Positions 15,612 through 24,695 are shown, numbered from the stretch's first letter. The stretch: DNA of 46,090 nt from Bacteroidia bacterium (GCA_023151315.1 JAKLJE010000004.1:149288-195377); one strand, 5' to 3'. Numbers and translations: made by a program. The notes: a model not told the origin generated them from the letters alone.

Positions 15612-17345
15612 TTACGGTTTGCTGCTCAGCAAATGAACGAATCCGGAAACGTTCTCAGATTCAGCTCTGAAATCAGTAACGGTTGCAACCCAATAGTAAA
15701 CTCCGTCAGTTGCCATTTTGCCGTTGCTGGTTTTTCCGTTCCATCCGGTAGTATTCACAGCGGCACCATCTGCATACCATTCATAAATCTGCAAACCCCA
15801 ACGATCGTAAATCAACACTTTGATGTCACGTACACCCGAAGTGGTGGGAAGGAAAATATCATTGCTTCCATCTGCATTCGGTGTGAACACGTTCGGGAAG
15901 GAGAAAATTGCTTCGCTGTTAACTTCCACGCAGATTGAGGTGGTGTCAAGACAACCGTTGGCATCCTGTACCGCAAGTAATGTGCAGTATGTTCCTGTAT
16001 CGTTCACAGTAAAGCATGGCGCCGACAAACTGGAAGTTTGTGTTGAATTGAAAATCCAATTCCACGTAGTGATATTCTGTGGAGCAGTTGTGCTTAAGCA
16101 GATATCCACAGGTGCGCCCGGACCGGCTTGGGTAATTTGTCCGTTCGTTGCATTCGTCGCAACAACAGGATTGACAGCTGGATTAGTATTAATTACCACA
16201 ACTGTATCCTGAGTAGCACAACCTGCCTGATCCAGAACAGTTACTATGTATGTTCCTGCACCCAGTCCTGTAATGGTTTGAGTTGTTTGACCACCGGGTT
16301 GCCATAAGTATGTGAACGGTGCAGAGCCGGAAGGCGTTGTTGTTGCTGTTCCTGTGTTGTTCGCACACACATCCGGGGTGGATGTCGAAGTTGTGGTCAC
16401 GTTACCCGGACTGATGCCAACTGTAACTGTGTCCCAAACTGTTATTACTCCGGAGCAAGAGGTGTTATTCAGCACAGCAACATAGGAAGTGGTTGTTGAA
16501 GGACAAACCTGATATGTAGGAGAGTTGCTCAAAAGATTCGCGCTCATATCGTACCAGCCGAAAGTGTAATTCGGTGCACCGGAAGGCATAAATCTCCAAC
16601 CTTCATTTGTTGCGGTCCACTGAGTCGGATAATTGTAATTGGAAGCAGTATATGCAGTGCTTCCTGTTGCATCCTGAATTCCTAAAATTGCAGCTCCTGC
16701 ATTCCATGTTGAGCAAAGCGGCTTATCCTGAATGTAAATGTCAATGATGTTCGTGGTTTCGTGAAGCACCAACTGAGATGTTGCGATCATTGAGTTGCAG
16801 CTGAACATCGGAACGAAAGCCCAGTTCACAACAAACTGACGGCAAGGAGCTGTTCCGTAAACTTCCCAATTGATGTTTGCTGTTGCGCCTACTGAAGGAT
16901 CGATGTCGTGAAACGGAGCCATAATGGAATTCATCGGATTCTGATTCGAAGGAATTGCAGCATTGATTGGCCACTGGCAATATGCATTCGGTGTGCTCAC
17001 ATCGAATGTGATGATTGCGTTGGAACCGATCAGACAGCTGTTGTAAGTCTGACCGAAAAATTCAAAACAGAAAGGAAGAGGAATTACGCTGCTCCACACA
17101 TCATCAATAGCGATGAGAATCTGGTTACCACCAGTGAATGAATACGGTGAATATGGAATCGCACCTACGCTGTAAACATTGGTCGCATTGGTTCCCTGAA
17201 TAGCTGCATTCAGGTTCACACAGCCACCGGTTCCGCACAGGGAGGTATCAGGTGTAGCGAAGACGTCCGGACATGCAGATGCCTGAGCAAAAGCAACAGA
17301 AGCGGAGAAAGTAAGCAGAGCAGCAGTGAGCAGTTTTTTCATCAT
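15612..17345 (-). CDS. Surface protein with gliding-motility C-terminal domain (CHU_C)
   Basis: The product has 577 residues with a signal peptide (MMKKLLTAALLTFSASVAFAQ). The N-terminal half is a lectin-like or beta-sandwich region with FCFEFFGQTYNSC and an FVVNW strand. Two SprB/PKD-like repeats follow (TYLWQPGGQTTQTI, GLGAGTYIVTV, DQAGCATQDT) and then a PKD-like part (WNWIFNSTQTSS). The end is a CHU_C/type B sorting domain: FPNVFTPNADGSNDIF, YDRWGLQIYE, GWNGKTSNGK, DGVYYW. Such proteins are T9SS substrates at the cell surface, often adhesins. The TTG at 17351 is part of a TACTTTG -7-like box (17349-17355), so the ATG at 17345 (or 17342) is the start, with almost no leader. It lies 37 bp past the histidine kinase stop, and the 143-aa membrane protein follows. 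Confidence 0.92.
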   Translation of the reverse strand: MMKKLLTAALLTFSASVAFAQASACPDVFATPDTSLCGTGGCVNLNAAIQGTNATNVYSVGAIPYSPYSFTGGNQILIAIDDVWSSVIPLPFCFEFFGQTYNSCLIGSNAIITFDVSTPNAYCQWPINAAIPSNQNPMNSIMAPFHDIDPSVGATANINWEVYGTAPCRQFVVNWAFVPMFSCNSMIATSQLVLHETTNIIDIYIQDKPLCSTWNAGAAILGIQDATGSTAYTASNYNYPTQWTATNEGWRFMPSGAPNYTFGWYDMSANLLSNSPTYQVCPSTTTSYVAVLNNTSCSGVITVWDTVTVGISPGNVTTTSTSTPDVCANNTGTATTTPSGSAPFTYLWQPGGQTTQTITGLGAGTYIVTVLDQAGCATQDTVVVINTNPAVNPVVATNATNGQITQAGPGAPVDICLSTTAPQNITTWNWIFNSTQTSSLSAPCFTVNDTGTYCTLLAVQDANGCLDTTSICVEVNSEAIFSFPNVFTPNADGSNDIFLPTTSGVRDIKVLIYDRWGLQIYEWYADGAAVNTTGWNGKTSNGKMATDGVYYWVATVTDFRAESENVSGFVHLLSSKP

Positions 17346-17382
17346 GTTCAAAGTAAACCACTAATATACGAAACCCGAATGA

Positions 17383-18636
17383 TTAGTCCAGCGGAACTTT
17401 CAGTAAGGCGTGTGTGCCACGTTTTACATCGTCCACGTATTGGAATTCTGCATCAATCTGGTCGCTGAGGGCATGAATGATTGTCATTCCTAATGATTCG
17501 CTGTTTTGCGGATTAAATCCTTTGGGTATGCCGCAACCATTATCAATAACCTCAACAATCATTTTACCTTCTTCGTGGCGCACAATTACATCGATCTGCC
17601 CGATTTCTTCGTCTCGGAATGCATGCTTGAACGCATTAGAAAGAAGTTCATTCAGGATAAGTCCGGCCGGGACGGCTTTGGTCAGATTTATTATTGTTTT
17701 ATCGCCCGACAAGCGGATTTCAGGAACCGTGGTTTTATTCTGCTGGTAAGTGAAAGTCACTTCGTTAATCAATTCACCGGCATAGCTTCCGAAATCAATG
17801 GACTCTGCATTTTCCTGCGAATACAGCTTACGATGAATGAGAGCCATTGAGTTTACACGATTAACAGATTCACGCAGTACGGATTTTGCTTCTTCGTTAT
17901 TGGTACTGTTCATCTGAAGATTCAGAAGGCTTCGGATGACCGCGAGATTGTTTTTAACGCGATGGTGAATCTCCGCAACGAGAATTTCTTTGGCTTTCAA
18001 GGTCTGTTCAAGTTCCGCTGCAACGCGCTCCTTCTCCTCAATTTTGTTTTCCAGAATTTTATGTCGGCTGTAATTCATCCAAACAATAACAACCGTGTTA
18101 ATGGCTACAAGGAGTACGGAAGCAACAAGATTGAATACAAATGAGTAGTGGACGGATTGTCCCGTAAGTGGTGGTCCGAAGAGGTGTTCCGGTAATACGA
18201 GCAGAAGAATTATACTTATCAGGGTGAATGAACCAAGTATCAGGTTATACCACGGTTTGCGGAATTCAAGCAACCACGCAACTGCGAAAAATTGCGGGAA
18301 GTAGAAAAGGTATGTTGCCGTTTCAAGACCTTGACTGTTGCAGAAAAATAAGATTACTGCATTAGCTAGAAACATAAGATATGCCGCTGCAAAGTAGGCT
18401 GATCGGCGAATAAACAGCGGAGTGATGCCGAACGCGAATATCATGCCGGCATCTACATACTGATAAACGAGTGGTTCATTAAAATAAACCGAGTCTATGT
18501 ACGCTAGTGTGAATGTAAACACGGCCAGTGCCGAGAACGTGTTTAACAGTATTACACGCTTACGCTGTCCGTCATCCGATTTCGGATGAAGACCGTATTG
18601 AACAAGCTTGTGTAGATAAGACCTGAACTTATTCAT
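17383..18636 (-). CDS. Orphan membrane histidine kinase, HisKA_2 type
   Basis: The product has 417 residues. Six predicted membrane spans occupy residues about 28-190 (for example VILLNTFSALAVFTFTLAY, MIFAFGITPLFI, FVFNLVASVLLVAINTVVI), followed by a short coiled coil (ENKIEEKERVAAELEQTLKA). A HisKA_2 dimerisation domain has EIHHRVKNNLAVIRSLL, with phospho-acceptor at H224, and a HATPase domain has the N-box LILNELLSNAFKHAF and G-box DNGCGIPKGF. It acts at the inner membrane. No response regulator gene is adjacent; the genes that follow encode a CHU_C surface protein and a membrane protein, so the partner must be elsewhere. The sensor part resembles a 6-7TM module without a named domain. Confidence 0.93.
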   Translation of the reverse strand: MNKFRSYLHKLVQYGLHPKSDDGQRKRVILLNTFSALAVFTFTLAYIDSVYFNEPLVYQYVDAGMIFAFGITPLFIRRSAYFAAAYLMFLANAVILFFCNSQGLETATYLFYFPQFFAVAWLLEFRKPWYNLILGSFTLISIILLLVLPEHLFGPPLTGQSVHYSFVFNLVASVLLVAINTVVIVWMNYSRHKILENKIEEKERVAAELEQTLKAKEILVAEIHHRVKNNLAVIRSLLNLQMNSTNNEEAKSVLRESVNRVNSMALIHRKLYSQENAESIDFGSYAGELINEVTFTYQQNKTTVPEIRLSGDKTIINLTKAVPAGLILNELLSNAFKHAFRDEEIGQIDVIVRHEEGKMIVEVIDNGCGIPKGFNPQNSESLGMTIIHALSDQIDAEFQYVDDVKRGTHALLKVPLD

Positions 18637-18657
18637 GCGCCTGATCCGGTTGTTTAA

Positions 18658-18665
18658 TAAATTTG
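18658..18665 (+). promoter_or_regulatory. mtgA promoter -7 box
   Basis: TAAATTTG is an exact TANNTTTG match, 16 nt before the mtgA ATG. No TTG is present at -33. Confidence 0.55.
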
Positions 18666-18681
18666 ATCCGGATTCTGATTT

Positions 18682-19425
18682 ATGAAAGACAAGTTTCGGG
18701 ATTTATTACGGACAATACTACGATTTGCGGGCTTTTCCGTGATATTCAGTGTTGTACTCGTTGTGGTACTGAGTATTATTCCGGTATCGTGGACGCCACT
18801 TATGTTTTTCAGAGAAATGGGCGATAAGATTCCTGATGAAACTCCGATTCGTCACGCATGGATATCATCTGATGAAATTCCACCGGCTATGGATCTCGCT
18901 GTGGTTTGTACAGAAGATCAGCGTTTTCTTTCTCACTACGGATTCGATTTTGAGCAGATTCAGGATGCGTTGGAAGAGTCCGAAGAAGGCGGTCGTTCGC
19001 GCGGTGCGAGCACGATTTCACAACAAACCGCGAAAAATATTTTTCTCTGGCCAACAAGTTCATGGATTCGCAAAGGCTTTGAAGTTTGGTTTACCGTGTT
19101 GATCGAAACATTCTGGACGAAAGAAAGAATTCTTGAAGTGTATTTGAACTCGGTTGAATTCGGTCCGGGAGTGTACGGTTGCGAAGCCGCAGCGCATTAT
19201 TTTTTCAATAAACCCGCGGTTGGAATGTCTTACACTGAATGTGCAAAGCTCGCTGTTGTATTACCGAATCCATTGAAGTACGATGCGGGTCATCCCGGGA
19301 AGTATGTCAATCGCAGAATGAATTGGGCGCTGGCGCAAATGCGTAATTACGGTTACGATATTGAAGCCACGAGGGCCGCGGCGGAAAAGGAAAAATCTCC
19401 ACCAAAGAAGAAAAAGAAAAAATGA
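18682..19425 (+). CDS. mtgA: Monofunctional peptidoglycan transglycosylase MtgA
   Basis: A GT51 enzyme that polymerises lipid II into glycan strands at the periplasmic face of the inner membrane. The 247 residues hold one N-terminal membrane anchor (residues about 16-34) and the GT51 domain. The catalytic Glu is E78 in VVCTEDQRFLSH, followed by the donor-site motif RGASTISQQTAKNIFLW and the third conserved motif ILEVYLNSVEFGPGVYG. No transpeptidase domain is present, so this is not a class A PBP. The C-terminus is a highly basic tail (KSPPKKKKKK). The stop overlaps the ATG of the next gene by four bases, indicating translational coupling to a lipoprotein. Confidence 0.96.
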   Translation: MKDKFRDLLRTILRFAGFSVIFSVVLVVVLSIIPVSWTPLMFFREMGDKIPDETPIRHAWISSDEIPPAMDLAVVCTEDQRFLSHYGFDFEQIQDALEESEEGGRSRGASTISQQTAKNIFLWPTSSWIRKGFEVWFTVLIETFWTKERILEVYLNSVEFGPGVYGCEAAAHYFFNKPAVGMSYTECAKLAVVLPNPLKYDAGHPGKYVNRRMNWALAQMRNYGYDIEATRAAAEKEKSPPKKKKKK

Positions 19426-19988
19426 AGTGGCCTAGCCTTTCATTGTTCATTCTGTTATTAGCCTCCTGCTCGAGGTTCAGCACACCGCATTACCGTAAAC
19501 TTAAACTCGTGCCCGCTCAGGAGAATTCATTCTCAGTCAGCAGCATTGCAGATCGCGAGTCGATTTTGAGTTCTTCCTATCCAGAATTTTCCGCAAGTGT
19601 TGATCGCACAATCACAGATCCGGATACTTTAAATATTTCTTCAGGAAGTGCTGATACGTTACTCAGCGGAACAGTGATTCAGTTTGATGAAGTGAATGAA
19701 ACGTTCGCGAAAAAACCGGAAAGATCTTCTGTAGAGTCGAACAACGCACCGCCAATCCCGATGCGCAGAGATTGGTCTGTCTTCATCGCGATACTATTGC
19801 TTTTTGCCGGAGTAATGCTGCTGCTTTGGTCGATCGCCATCTTTTTCACAATTCCGGCTGCATTCTGGATTCGTTTGCTGATTGGAATTGGAATGTTCCC
19901 GCTTGCAATTCGTATGATATTACTCGGCGCACGAATTCTTGCCAATCGTTGGAGAAATCCGGTTAACTACAAGGAGTCGGAACGTTAG
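19422..19988 (+). CDS. Lipoprotein with two C-terminal membrane segments
   Basis: The product has 188 residues. It has a textbook lipoprotein signal with lipobox LLASC and Cys16. A Ser/Thr-rich middle (residues 25-105) shows no fold I recognise. Two hydrophobic segments follow at about 120-143 (VFIAILLLFAGVMLLLWSIA) and 147-170 (WIRLLIGIGMFPLAIRMILL). A lipid anchor plus two spans suggests an inner-membrane protein with a periplasmic linker. It is coupled to mtgA by an ATGA overlap, which hints at a role near peptidoglycan synthesis, though nothing in the sequence proves this. Its last four bases overlap the convergent methyltransferase gene. Confidence 0.8.
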   Translation: MKWPSLSLFILLLASCSRFSTPHYRKLKLVPAQENSFSVSSIADRESILSSSYPEFSASVDRTITDPDTLNISSGSADTLLSGTVIQFDEVNETFAKKPERSSVESNNAPPIPMRRDWSVFIAILLLFAGVMLLLWSIAIFFTIPAAFWIRLLIGIGMFPLAIRMILLGARILANRWRNPVNYKESER

Positions 19989-20626
19989 ATCACACGAAGA
20001 ATCAGCAAGCCGTCACGAATCGGAAGTAACAAAGGCGTGACACGCGGATGCGACGATGCCACTGCAGTGAAGTTCATGAGTGCCTTGGTTTCGTGATCAT
20101 TTTCTTTCACCGGTGCCACCACTTTACCGCTCCACAAAACATTATCTGCTATGATAATTCCTCCGGAATTCATCTTACCAATGATCAGATTGAAATAGTT
20201 CAGATAATTTCCTTTGTCGGCATCAATGAATACGAGATCAGGAGTCTGTTCCAGTTTCGGAATTATCTCCCGGGCATCACCGGTTATTGCTTCAATCTGT
20301 CCGGCATGCGGACTCATCGCAAAATATTTTTTCGCGATCACCATGGTTTCATCATTGGTGTCAATCGTAATCAGTTTACCTGTAGTCGTTAATCCTTCAG
20401 CCAGACATAAAGCAGAGTATCCTGTAAAAGTTCCGATTTCAAGAATACACTGAGGTTGCTGCATTTTACTTAATAAGCTCAGTAATCGTCCCTGCAGATG
20501 ACCGGACAACATTCTGGGCATTGTAGTTCTGAGATGCGTTTCCCGCGATAACTCATTCAACAGCGCATTTTCCTGCTCGCTGAACTGTGATGAATACGAT
20601 TCTATTTCTTTCGGCAAAAAATCCAT
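19985..20626 (-). CDS. Class I SAM-dependent O-methyltransferase (CCoAOMT-like)
   Basis: The product has 213 residues, a typical length for bacterial caffeoyl-CoA O-methyltransferase-like enzymes (PF01596). Motif I is LEIGTFTGYSALCLAEGL (SAM binding), and TIDTND is the acidic ribose-binding strand end. LVFIDADKGNY and IIADNVLWSGKV carry the metal-binding Asp and the D-N pair used with a divalent cation to methylate catechol-type hydroxyls. It is cytosolic. The native substrate in bacteria is usually unknown and neighbours give no clue. It converges with the lipoprotein gene (4-bp overlap) and diverges from the PD40/SPOR gene. Confidence 0.94.
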   Translation of the reverse strand: MDFLPKEIESYSSQFSEQENALLNELSRETHLRTTMPRMLSGHLQGRLLSLLSKMQQPQCILEIGTFTGYSALCLAEGLTTTGKLITIDTNDETMVIAKKYFAMSPHAGQIEAITGDAREIIPKLEQTPDLVFIDADKGNYLNYFNLIIGKMNSGGIIIADNVLWSGKVVAPVKENDHETKALMNFTAVASSHPRVTPLLLPIRDGLLILRVI

Positions 20627-20883
20627 GATGTTGTAGATCGGCTTATGGTGTAAAGAAAAACATTTCGCTGCATTTTCCTGTCGTGGAACATCGATTTTAT
20701 AATGGCTCGGTAAAATTTCAACACAACCTCATTTATTCTATAACTGCAATGAAATTCAACGTGTTCAACTTCGAGTACGTATCGTGAAACATTGAAATAC
20801 GACGCACTTATTAACGCGAGCCTGTTTGTAATTACGATTTCACCGGTCTTAGTCATGCTTTGCGTTTTTGGATTTTAGCGTTT

Positions 20884-23712
20884 ATGATAGGTATCAGGCA
20901 TACTGCGTTTTTATTATTTCTGCTGTTTTCCCCCGCAGTAGTATTGGCTGGTAGTCGCGATAAAGACAAGCAAAAGAAAGAAGAGAAGCTTCTTGAAAGT
21001 GCAGAGTATTATTACGGCGAGAAGAATTATATCCGTGCGGTTCCGTTTTATGTGGAACTCGTGAAGCTGGATTCGTTGAATCCGTTTTACCATTATCGAT
21101 TGGGAACATGCTATCTCTACAAAAGCGACGAGCGAGTGAAATCGGTAACTGAGCTGGAGAAAGCCAAAGCCATGGATCCGGAACTCGAGATGGTGGATTT
21201 CTATCTGGGACGGGCCTATCACCTGAATTATCGCTTTGATGACGCGATAAAATCATTTGAAACCGCTCTGTCAGATCCGGATATAAAACCGAAGGAAGCG
21301 CAAGACATTCGTCGCTATATTTCGTATTGCGAAAGCGGGAAAAAGCTTGTTAAGGACACGGTGGAAGTTGACATTCGAAATGTAGGCGGTGATGTAAATA
21401 CAGAAGCAGGAGAGTACGTTCCTGTAATTACCATTGACGAAAGTATGCTGATCTACACGTATCGCGGTGCGCGCAGTACGGGCGGATTACAGGATCCTAA
21501 GTTCCGTCCGGATACAACCGGTGAATATTACGAAGACATTATGATGACCCAGAAAGTGGGTGATCGTTGGTTAGGACCTGAGCCTATCGGCAGTCTGAAT
21601 ACAAATCAGCACGACGCAAGTATTGCGCTCTCAAACGATGGTCAGATACTCTTTATTTTCAAGAGTACCACGAAGGACGGCGGAGATATTTTCCAAAGCT
21701 CCTTAAAAGGAATGGAATGGAGCACACCGGAGCGTTTGGGACCAAACATCAATACGAAGTACTGGGAAGGCAGTTGTTCACTTTCATCTGACGGACAGTT
21801 GCTTTATTTTGCAAGTGACAGACCCGGCGGATTAGGTGGTCGTGATATTTATGTATCACGCAAGCAATCTGACGGTACTTGGGGCCCTGCACAGAATCTC
21901 GGACCATCTGTGAATACTCCATATAACGATGATGCACCGCATATTCACCCTGACGGAATTCACCTGTTCTTCAGTTCTGAAGGACATTCGTCAATGGGAG
22001 GATACGATCTTTTCTATACAACAATGAAGGCAGGTGTTTGGGGAGAACCGATCAACCTCGGCTTTCCTATCAATACTCCTGCAGATGAGCGTTACTATGT
22101 ACTTTCTGCTGACGGCGGAACAGCATATTATTCTTCTGATGACAAAGGAGGTTTCGGTCAACAGGATTTGTACACTGTAACACCGGGCTTTCAGGGTGAT
22201 CCTCCGATTCTTGCACTCGTAGTAGGTTTCATTACTCTCAATGGCAATCCTGTTGATGCGAACATCAATGTAACTGACTCTTTAACCGGCAACAGCTACG
22301 GACAATATCATTCCAACGCTATGAGTGGAAAGTATCTCGTTGCATTAAAGCCGGGGAATACGTATAAGGTTGCAATTGAAGTAGAAGGAGCGGAAACGAT
22401 GTTCGAATACGTGAACGTAAAAGGTATTGATACTTACGTTCAGGTTAATAAAGATTACAATTTCGTGAGCGATACATCTGCTCAAGGTACTCCTACCAAT
22501 GTGCGACCAATGGTTGCGGATTCGAATGATGTGTTGCAGAAGAAACTGGATGATCAGATCAAGAGAATCAAAGAAGAACAGAACGATCAGGTGTACGAAC
22601 AACGCATGTATCAGCAAGTGTTGAAGAAACACGGTTCTGATTACGACACTTCAGTAACTTACATGGTTGAGTTGGGTACTTTCGAGAATCCTGCGGACTT
22701 TGATTCTACGAAGTTTGCTTCTCTGGGAACTCTGCATCGAACCGTAACACCGGAAGGTTATGTACGCTATTCTTACGGTCCGTTCAAGACATTACTTGAC
22801 GCGGAGTTGTACAGATCAAGAGCGAATACCAAAGATTCTTTGATCGCAACAACATCTGAAGTAGTTGCTATTCGCAATGGAAAGAGAACAACTATTCCTT
22901 CCATGTACAGAACGGAGTACCGACGCAAGGGTTATGTACCGCGCGAAGAAACGGCTGTAATCAAAGGCAAATCGGGAACCTTGAAAACCACAACACCTGA
23001 ATCACAAGGTGTAGGTTATGATAAAATCGTGGAAGATAACGGGACATTCCAGGCCGACGGATTATCATATAAACTTGAGCTGGCTGCAGTGAAGGATTCC
23101 ACACAGTTTAATCGCAAGTATTGGGAACAATACGGTCCTGTAGAGAAAAAGATTTATCCTGACGGCACAATTCGTTACACAATGGGGCCTTGGAATACGC
23201 TCAAAGAAGCTGAGGATTTCAAGAAGTATCTGATGGCGAAGGACAGTGCAGCTGCAAGTTCAATCGTAACGATTTTCTATTTCGGTCAGAGAAAAACAGT
23301 TCCTGAATTCTTTGCAGATCCTCCATGTAACGATTCACCCGTTGATTTGTCCTGGTTCAAAGGAAAGACCTTGCGCGATACAGCGGTTTACAACAGGTTT
23401 CTGCGTACAACAGGTGGCTATTGCGGAACAGGTTTGATTTACACCGTACAGATCGGTGCATACCGTCATCCTGAGAATTTCAAGTATCCGCAGCTAAAAG
23501 AATTCGGTCCTGCAAAGATCATAGACTATCCGGATGGTATCACACGATTCACGATGAAAGAATTCAAGACGATTCGTGAAGCGGAAGTGTTCAGACAGGA
23601 ATGTATCCGCCGCGGAATTACTGACGCCTGGATTACGGCAACTTACAAGGGGGAAAGAAAGACGCTGGAAGAGCTGATTGATGCCAATTTCTTCGGGCAC
23701 ACTATCCAGTAA
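20884..23712 (+). CDS. Envelope protein: TPR, PD40 propeller, peptidase-regulatory-like domain, three SPOR-like repeats
   Basis: The product has 942 residues with a signal peptide (TAFLLFLLFSPAVVLAGS). Residues about 35-130 are TPRs (AEYYYGEKNYIRAVPFYVEL; YLGRAYHLNYRFDDAIKSFE). About 170-440 is a PD40 propeller with LYFASDRPGGLGGRDIYVS and LFFSSEGHSSMGGYDLFYT. About 445-515 is a carboxypeptidase-regulatory-like beta sandwich (GFITLNGNPVDANINV). A charged helix precedes three SPOR-like repeats, starting VTYMVELGTFENP (about 590), LSYKLELAAVKDS (about 735) and LIYTVQIGAYRHPENF (about 860), each ending near K/Q-R-K/T-T. The first three modules match the layout of the T9SS-associated PorE, but the usual C-terminal OmpA domain is replaced by SPOR-like repeats. 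Expected periplasmic, perhaps peptidoglycan-bound. The ATG at 20884 is preferred over a TTG at 20860 because it starts the signal peptide. Confidence 0.9.
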   Translation: MIGIRHTAFLLFLLFSPAVVLAGSRDKDKQKKEEKLLESAEYYYGEKNYIRAVPFYVELVKLDSLNPFYHYRLGTCYLYKSDERVKSVTELEKAKAMDPELEMVDFYLGRAYHLNYRFDDAIKSFETALSDPDIKPKEAQDIRRYISYCESGKKLVKDTVEVDIRNVGGDVNTEAGEYVPVITIDESMLIYTYRGARSTGGLQDPKFRPDTTGEYYEDIMMTQKVGDRWLGPEPIGSLNTNQHDASIALSNDGQILFIFKSTTKDGGDIFQSSLKGMEWSTPERLGPNINTKYWEGSCSLSSDGQLLYFASDRPGGLGGRDIYVSRKQSDGTWGPAQNLGPSVNTPYNDDAPHIHPDGIHLFFSSEGHSSMGGYDLFYTTMKAGVWGEPINLGFPINTPADERYYVLSADGGTAYYSSDDKGGFGQQDLYTVTPGFQGDPPILALVVGFITLNGNPVDANINVTDSLTGNSYGQYHSNAMSGKYLVALKPGNTYKVAIEVEGAETMFEYVNVKGIDTYVQVNKDYNFVSDTSAQGTPTNVRPMVADSNDVLQKKLDDQIKRIKEEQNDQVYEQRMYQQVLKKHGSDYDTSVTYMVELGTFENPADFDSTKFASLGTLHRTVTPEGYVRYSYGPFKTLLDAELYRSRANTKDSLIATTSEVVAIRNGKRTTIPSMYRTEYRRKGYVPREETAVIKGKSGTLKTTTPESQGVGYDKIVEDNGTFQADGLSYKLELAAVKDSTQFNRKYWEQYGPVEKKIYPDGTIRYTMGPWNTLKEAEDFKKYLMAKDSAAASSIVTIFYFGQRKTVPEFFADPPCNDSPVDLSWFKGKTLRDTAVYNRFLRTTGGYCGTGLIYTVQIGAYRHPENFKYPQLKEFGPAKIIDYPDGITRFTMKEFKTIREAEVFRQECIRRGITDAWITATYKGERKTLEELIDANFFGHTIQ

Positions 23713-23721
23713 ACGCTGAAT

Positions 23722-24219
23722 TTATTTAGCAGCTTTTTTCGGAATCAATACAAAGTTCATCTGATTGGTTGAATGATCTATCCGCAGAATCATTCGAATG
23801 TTCCTGTTGTGTGTGTCAATCAGTGAACAGGTTCCCAAGGGTACATTTTTACCGCAATTCATTTTCGGGAAATGCTGTTTCAGTTTTGCGAGTGCATTGC
23901 TGATTTCAGTTTTACCGTTTACGTAGATAAACACGTATCCTAATTCTTCGCTGCAGAATTCGTAGTGAATTGCGCTCGCAACAAATCCGTTCAACTTCAG
24001 GTTCTCATCGGCTTTGTAGTAAAGATGGCAACGGGTATTACGTATAAAAGCGGCGGAATCTGTGTACGAGCTTGTGCTGTCAATGATCAGACGTCGATTA
24101 GAAAGCATTTCAGGTTTCATGCCGAAAGTTACTCCCGGCAAGCCCAGAAACTCCAGAGATTGCGATGCTGCGGAGCCGAAAAGCCCGGTCAGAAGAAGAA
24201 GGATCAACGCGAATCTCAT
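23722..24219 (-). CDS. Secreted protein of unknown function
   Basis: The product has 165 residues. A clean signal peptide (MRFALILLLLTGLFGSAASQ) is followed by a mature part of about 145 residues opening LEFLGLPGVTFGMKPEML, with four Cys residues (in NTRCHLYY, EFCSEELG, MNCGKN and GTCSLID) that could make two disulfides. The GVTFGMKPEML segment resembles the 'G..FG.s..ev' opening common in small periplasmic Bacteroidota proteins, but I recognise no family. Last gene of the probable minus-strand operon that begins with the PaiB-like gene; the gap to the GNAT gene is 32 bp. Confidence 0.72.
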   Translation of the reverse strand: MRFALILLLLTGLFGSAASQSLEFLGLPGVTFGMKPEMLSNRRLIIDSTSSYTDSAAFIRNTRCHLYYKADENLKLNGFVASAIHYEFCSEELGYVFIYVNGKTEISNALAKLKQHFPKMNCGKNVPLGTCSLIDTHNRNIRMILRIDHSTNQMNFVLIPKKAAK

Positions 24220-24251
24220 GAGGTAAATTTACAATTGTTTTGCGTGCATCA

Positions 24252-24692
24252 TTAAGTCAAACGGTGATCTGAGTCGGCGGAGTACGGATTCTGAACGGTT
24301 ATTTCCATTAAACGTTCAGGATGTTTCACAACGGAGAATCCGTATTTCTCATACAAAGTGTGCGCATCTCTCGTTGCCAGCATGAATCTTCGGAGTCCCT
24401 GAAGATCCTTATGCTTCATGATATATTCCATCAGCATTTTCCCTGCGCCTTTGCCCTGAGCTTCTTCTGCAATGATCACATCGCACAGATATGCGAAAGT
24501 TGAATGATCAGTAATAACGCGTGCAAATCCGATTTGTTTTCTTTCAATGTAAACACCGAAGCACATGGAATGTGTAATCGATTTTTGCACAAGTTCCATG
24601 GGAATATTCTTCGCCCAATAACTCCGGGACAATTCGTAGTGGATAAAACCGATATCCAGCAAGTCTTTATTATCAGAAATGTGATAAGACAT
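24252..24692 (-). CDS. GNAT-family N-acetyltransferase
   Basis: The product has 146 residues, one GNAT domain. Acetyl-CoA binding motif A is visible as YLCDVIIAEEAQGKGAGKMLMEYI (Q-x-x-G-x-G/A form), and the C-terminal strand-helix is LATRDAHTLYEKYGFSVV. The conserved F-A-R-V-I-T-D segment precedes it. It transfers an acetyl group from acetyl-CoA to an amine; the acceptor cannot be inferred. The start is 3 bp past the stop of the propeller gene, so it is co-transcribed with that and with the PaiB-like gene. Confidence 0.93.
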   Translation of the reverse strand: MSYHISDNKDLLDIGFIHYELSRSYWAKNIPMELVQKSITHSMCFGVYIERKQIGFARVITDHSTFAYLCDVIIAEEAQGKGAGKMLMEYIMKHKDLQGLRRFMLATRDAHTLYEKYGFSVVKHPERLMEITVQNPYSADSDHRLT

Positions 24693-24695
24693 GGC

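Noticed and set aside
20602-20856. 84-codon minus-strand ORF overlapping the 5' end of the O-methyltransferase
   Set aside because: It overlaps a clear gene in another frame, with no domain signal and no promoter box; probably a chance open frame in the divergent spacer.
20860-20883. TTG start for the TPR/PD40/SPOR-like protein
   Set aside because: The ATG at 20884 begins a normal signal peptide; the extension adds only hydrophobic residues without an n-region.
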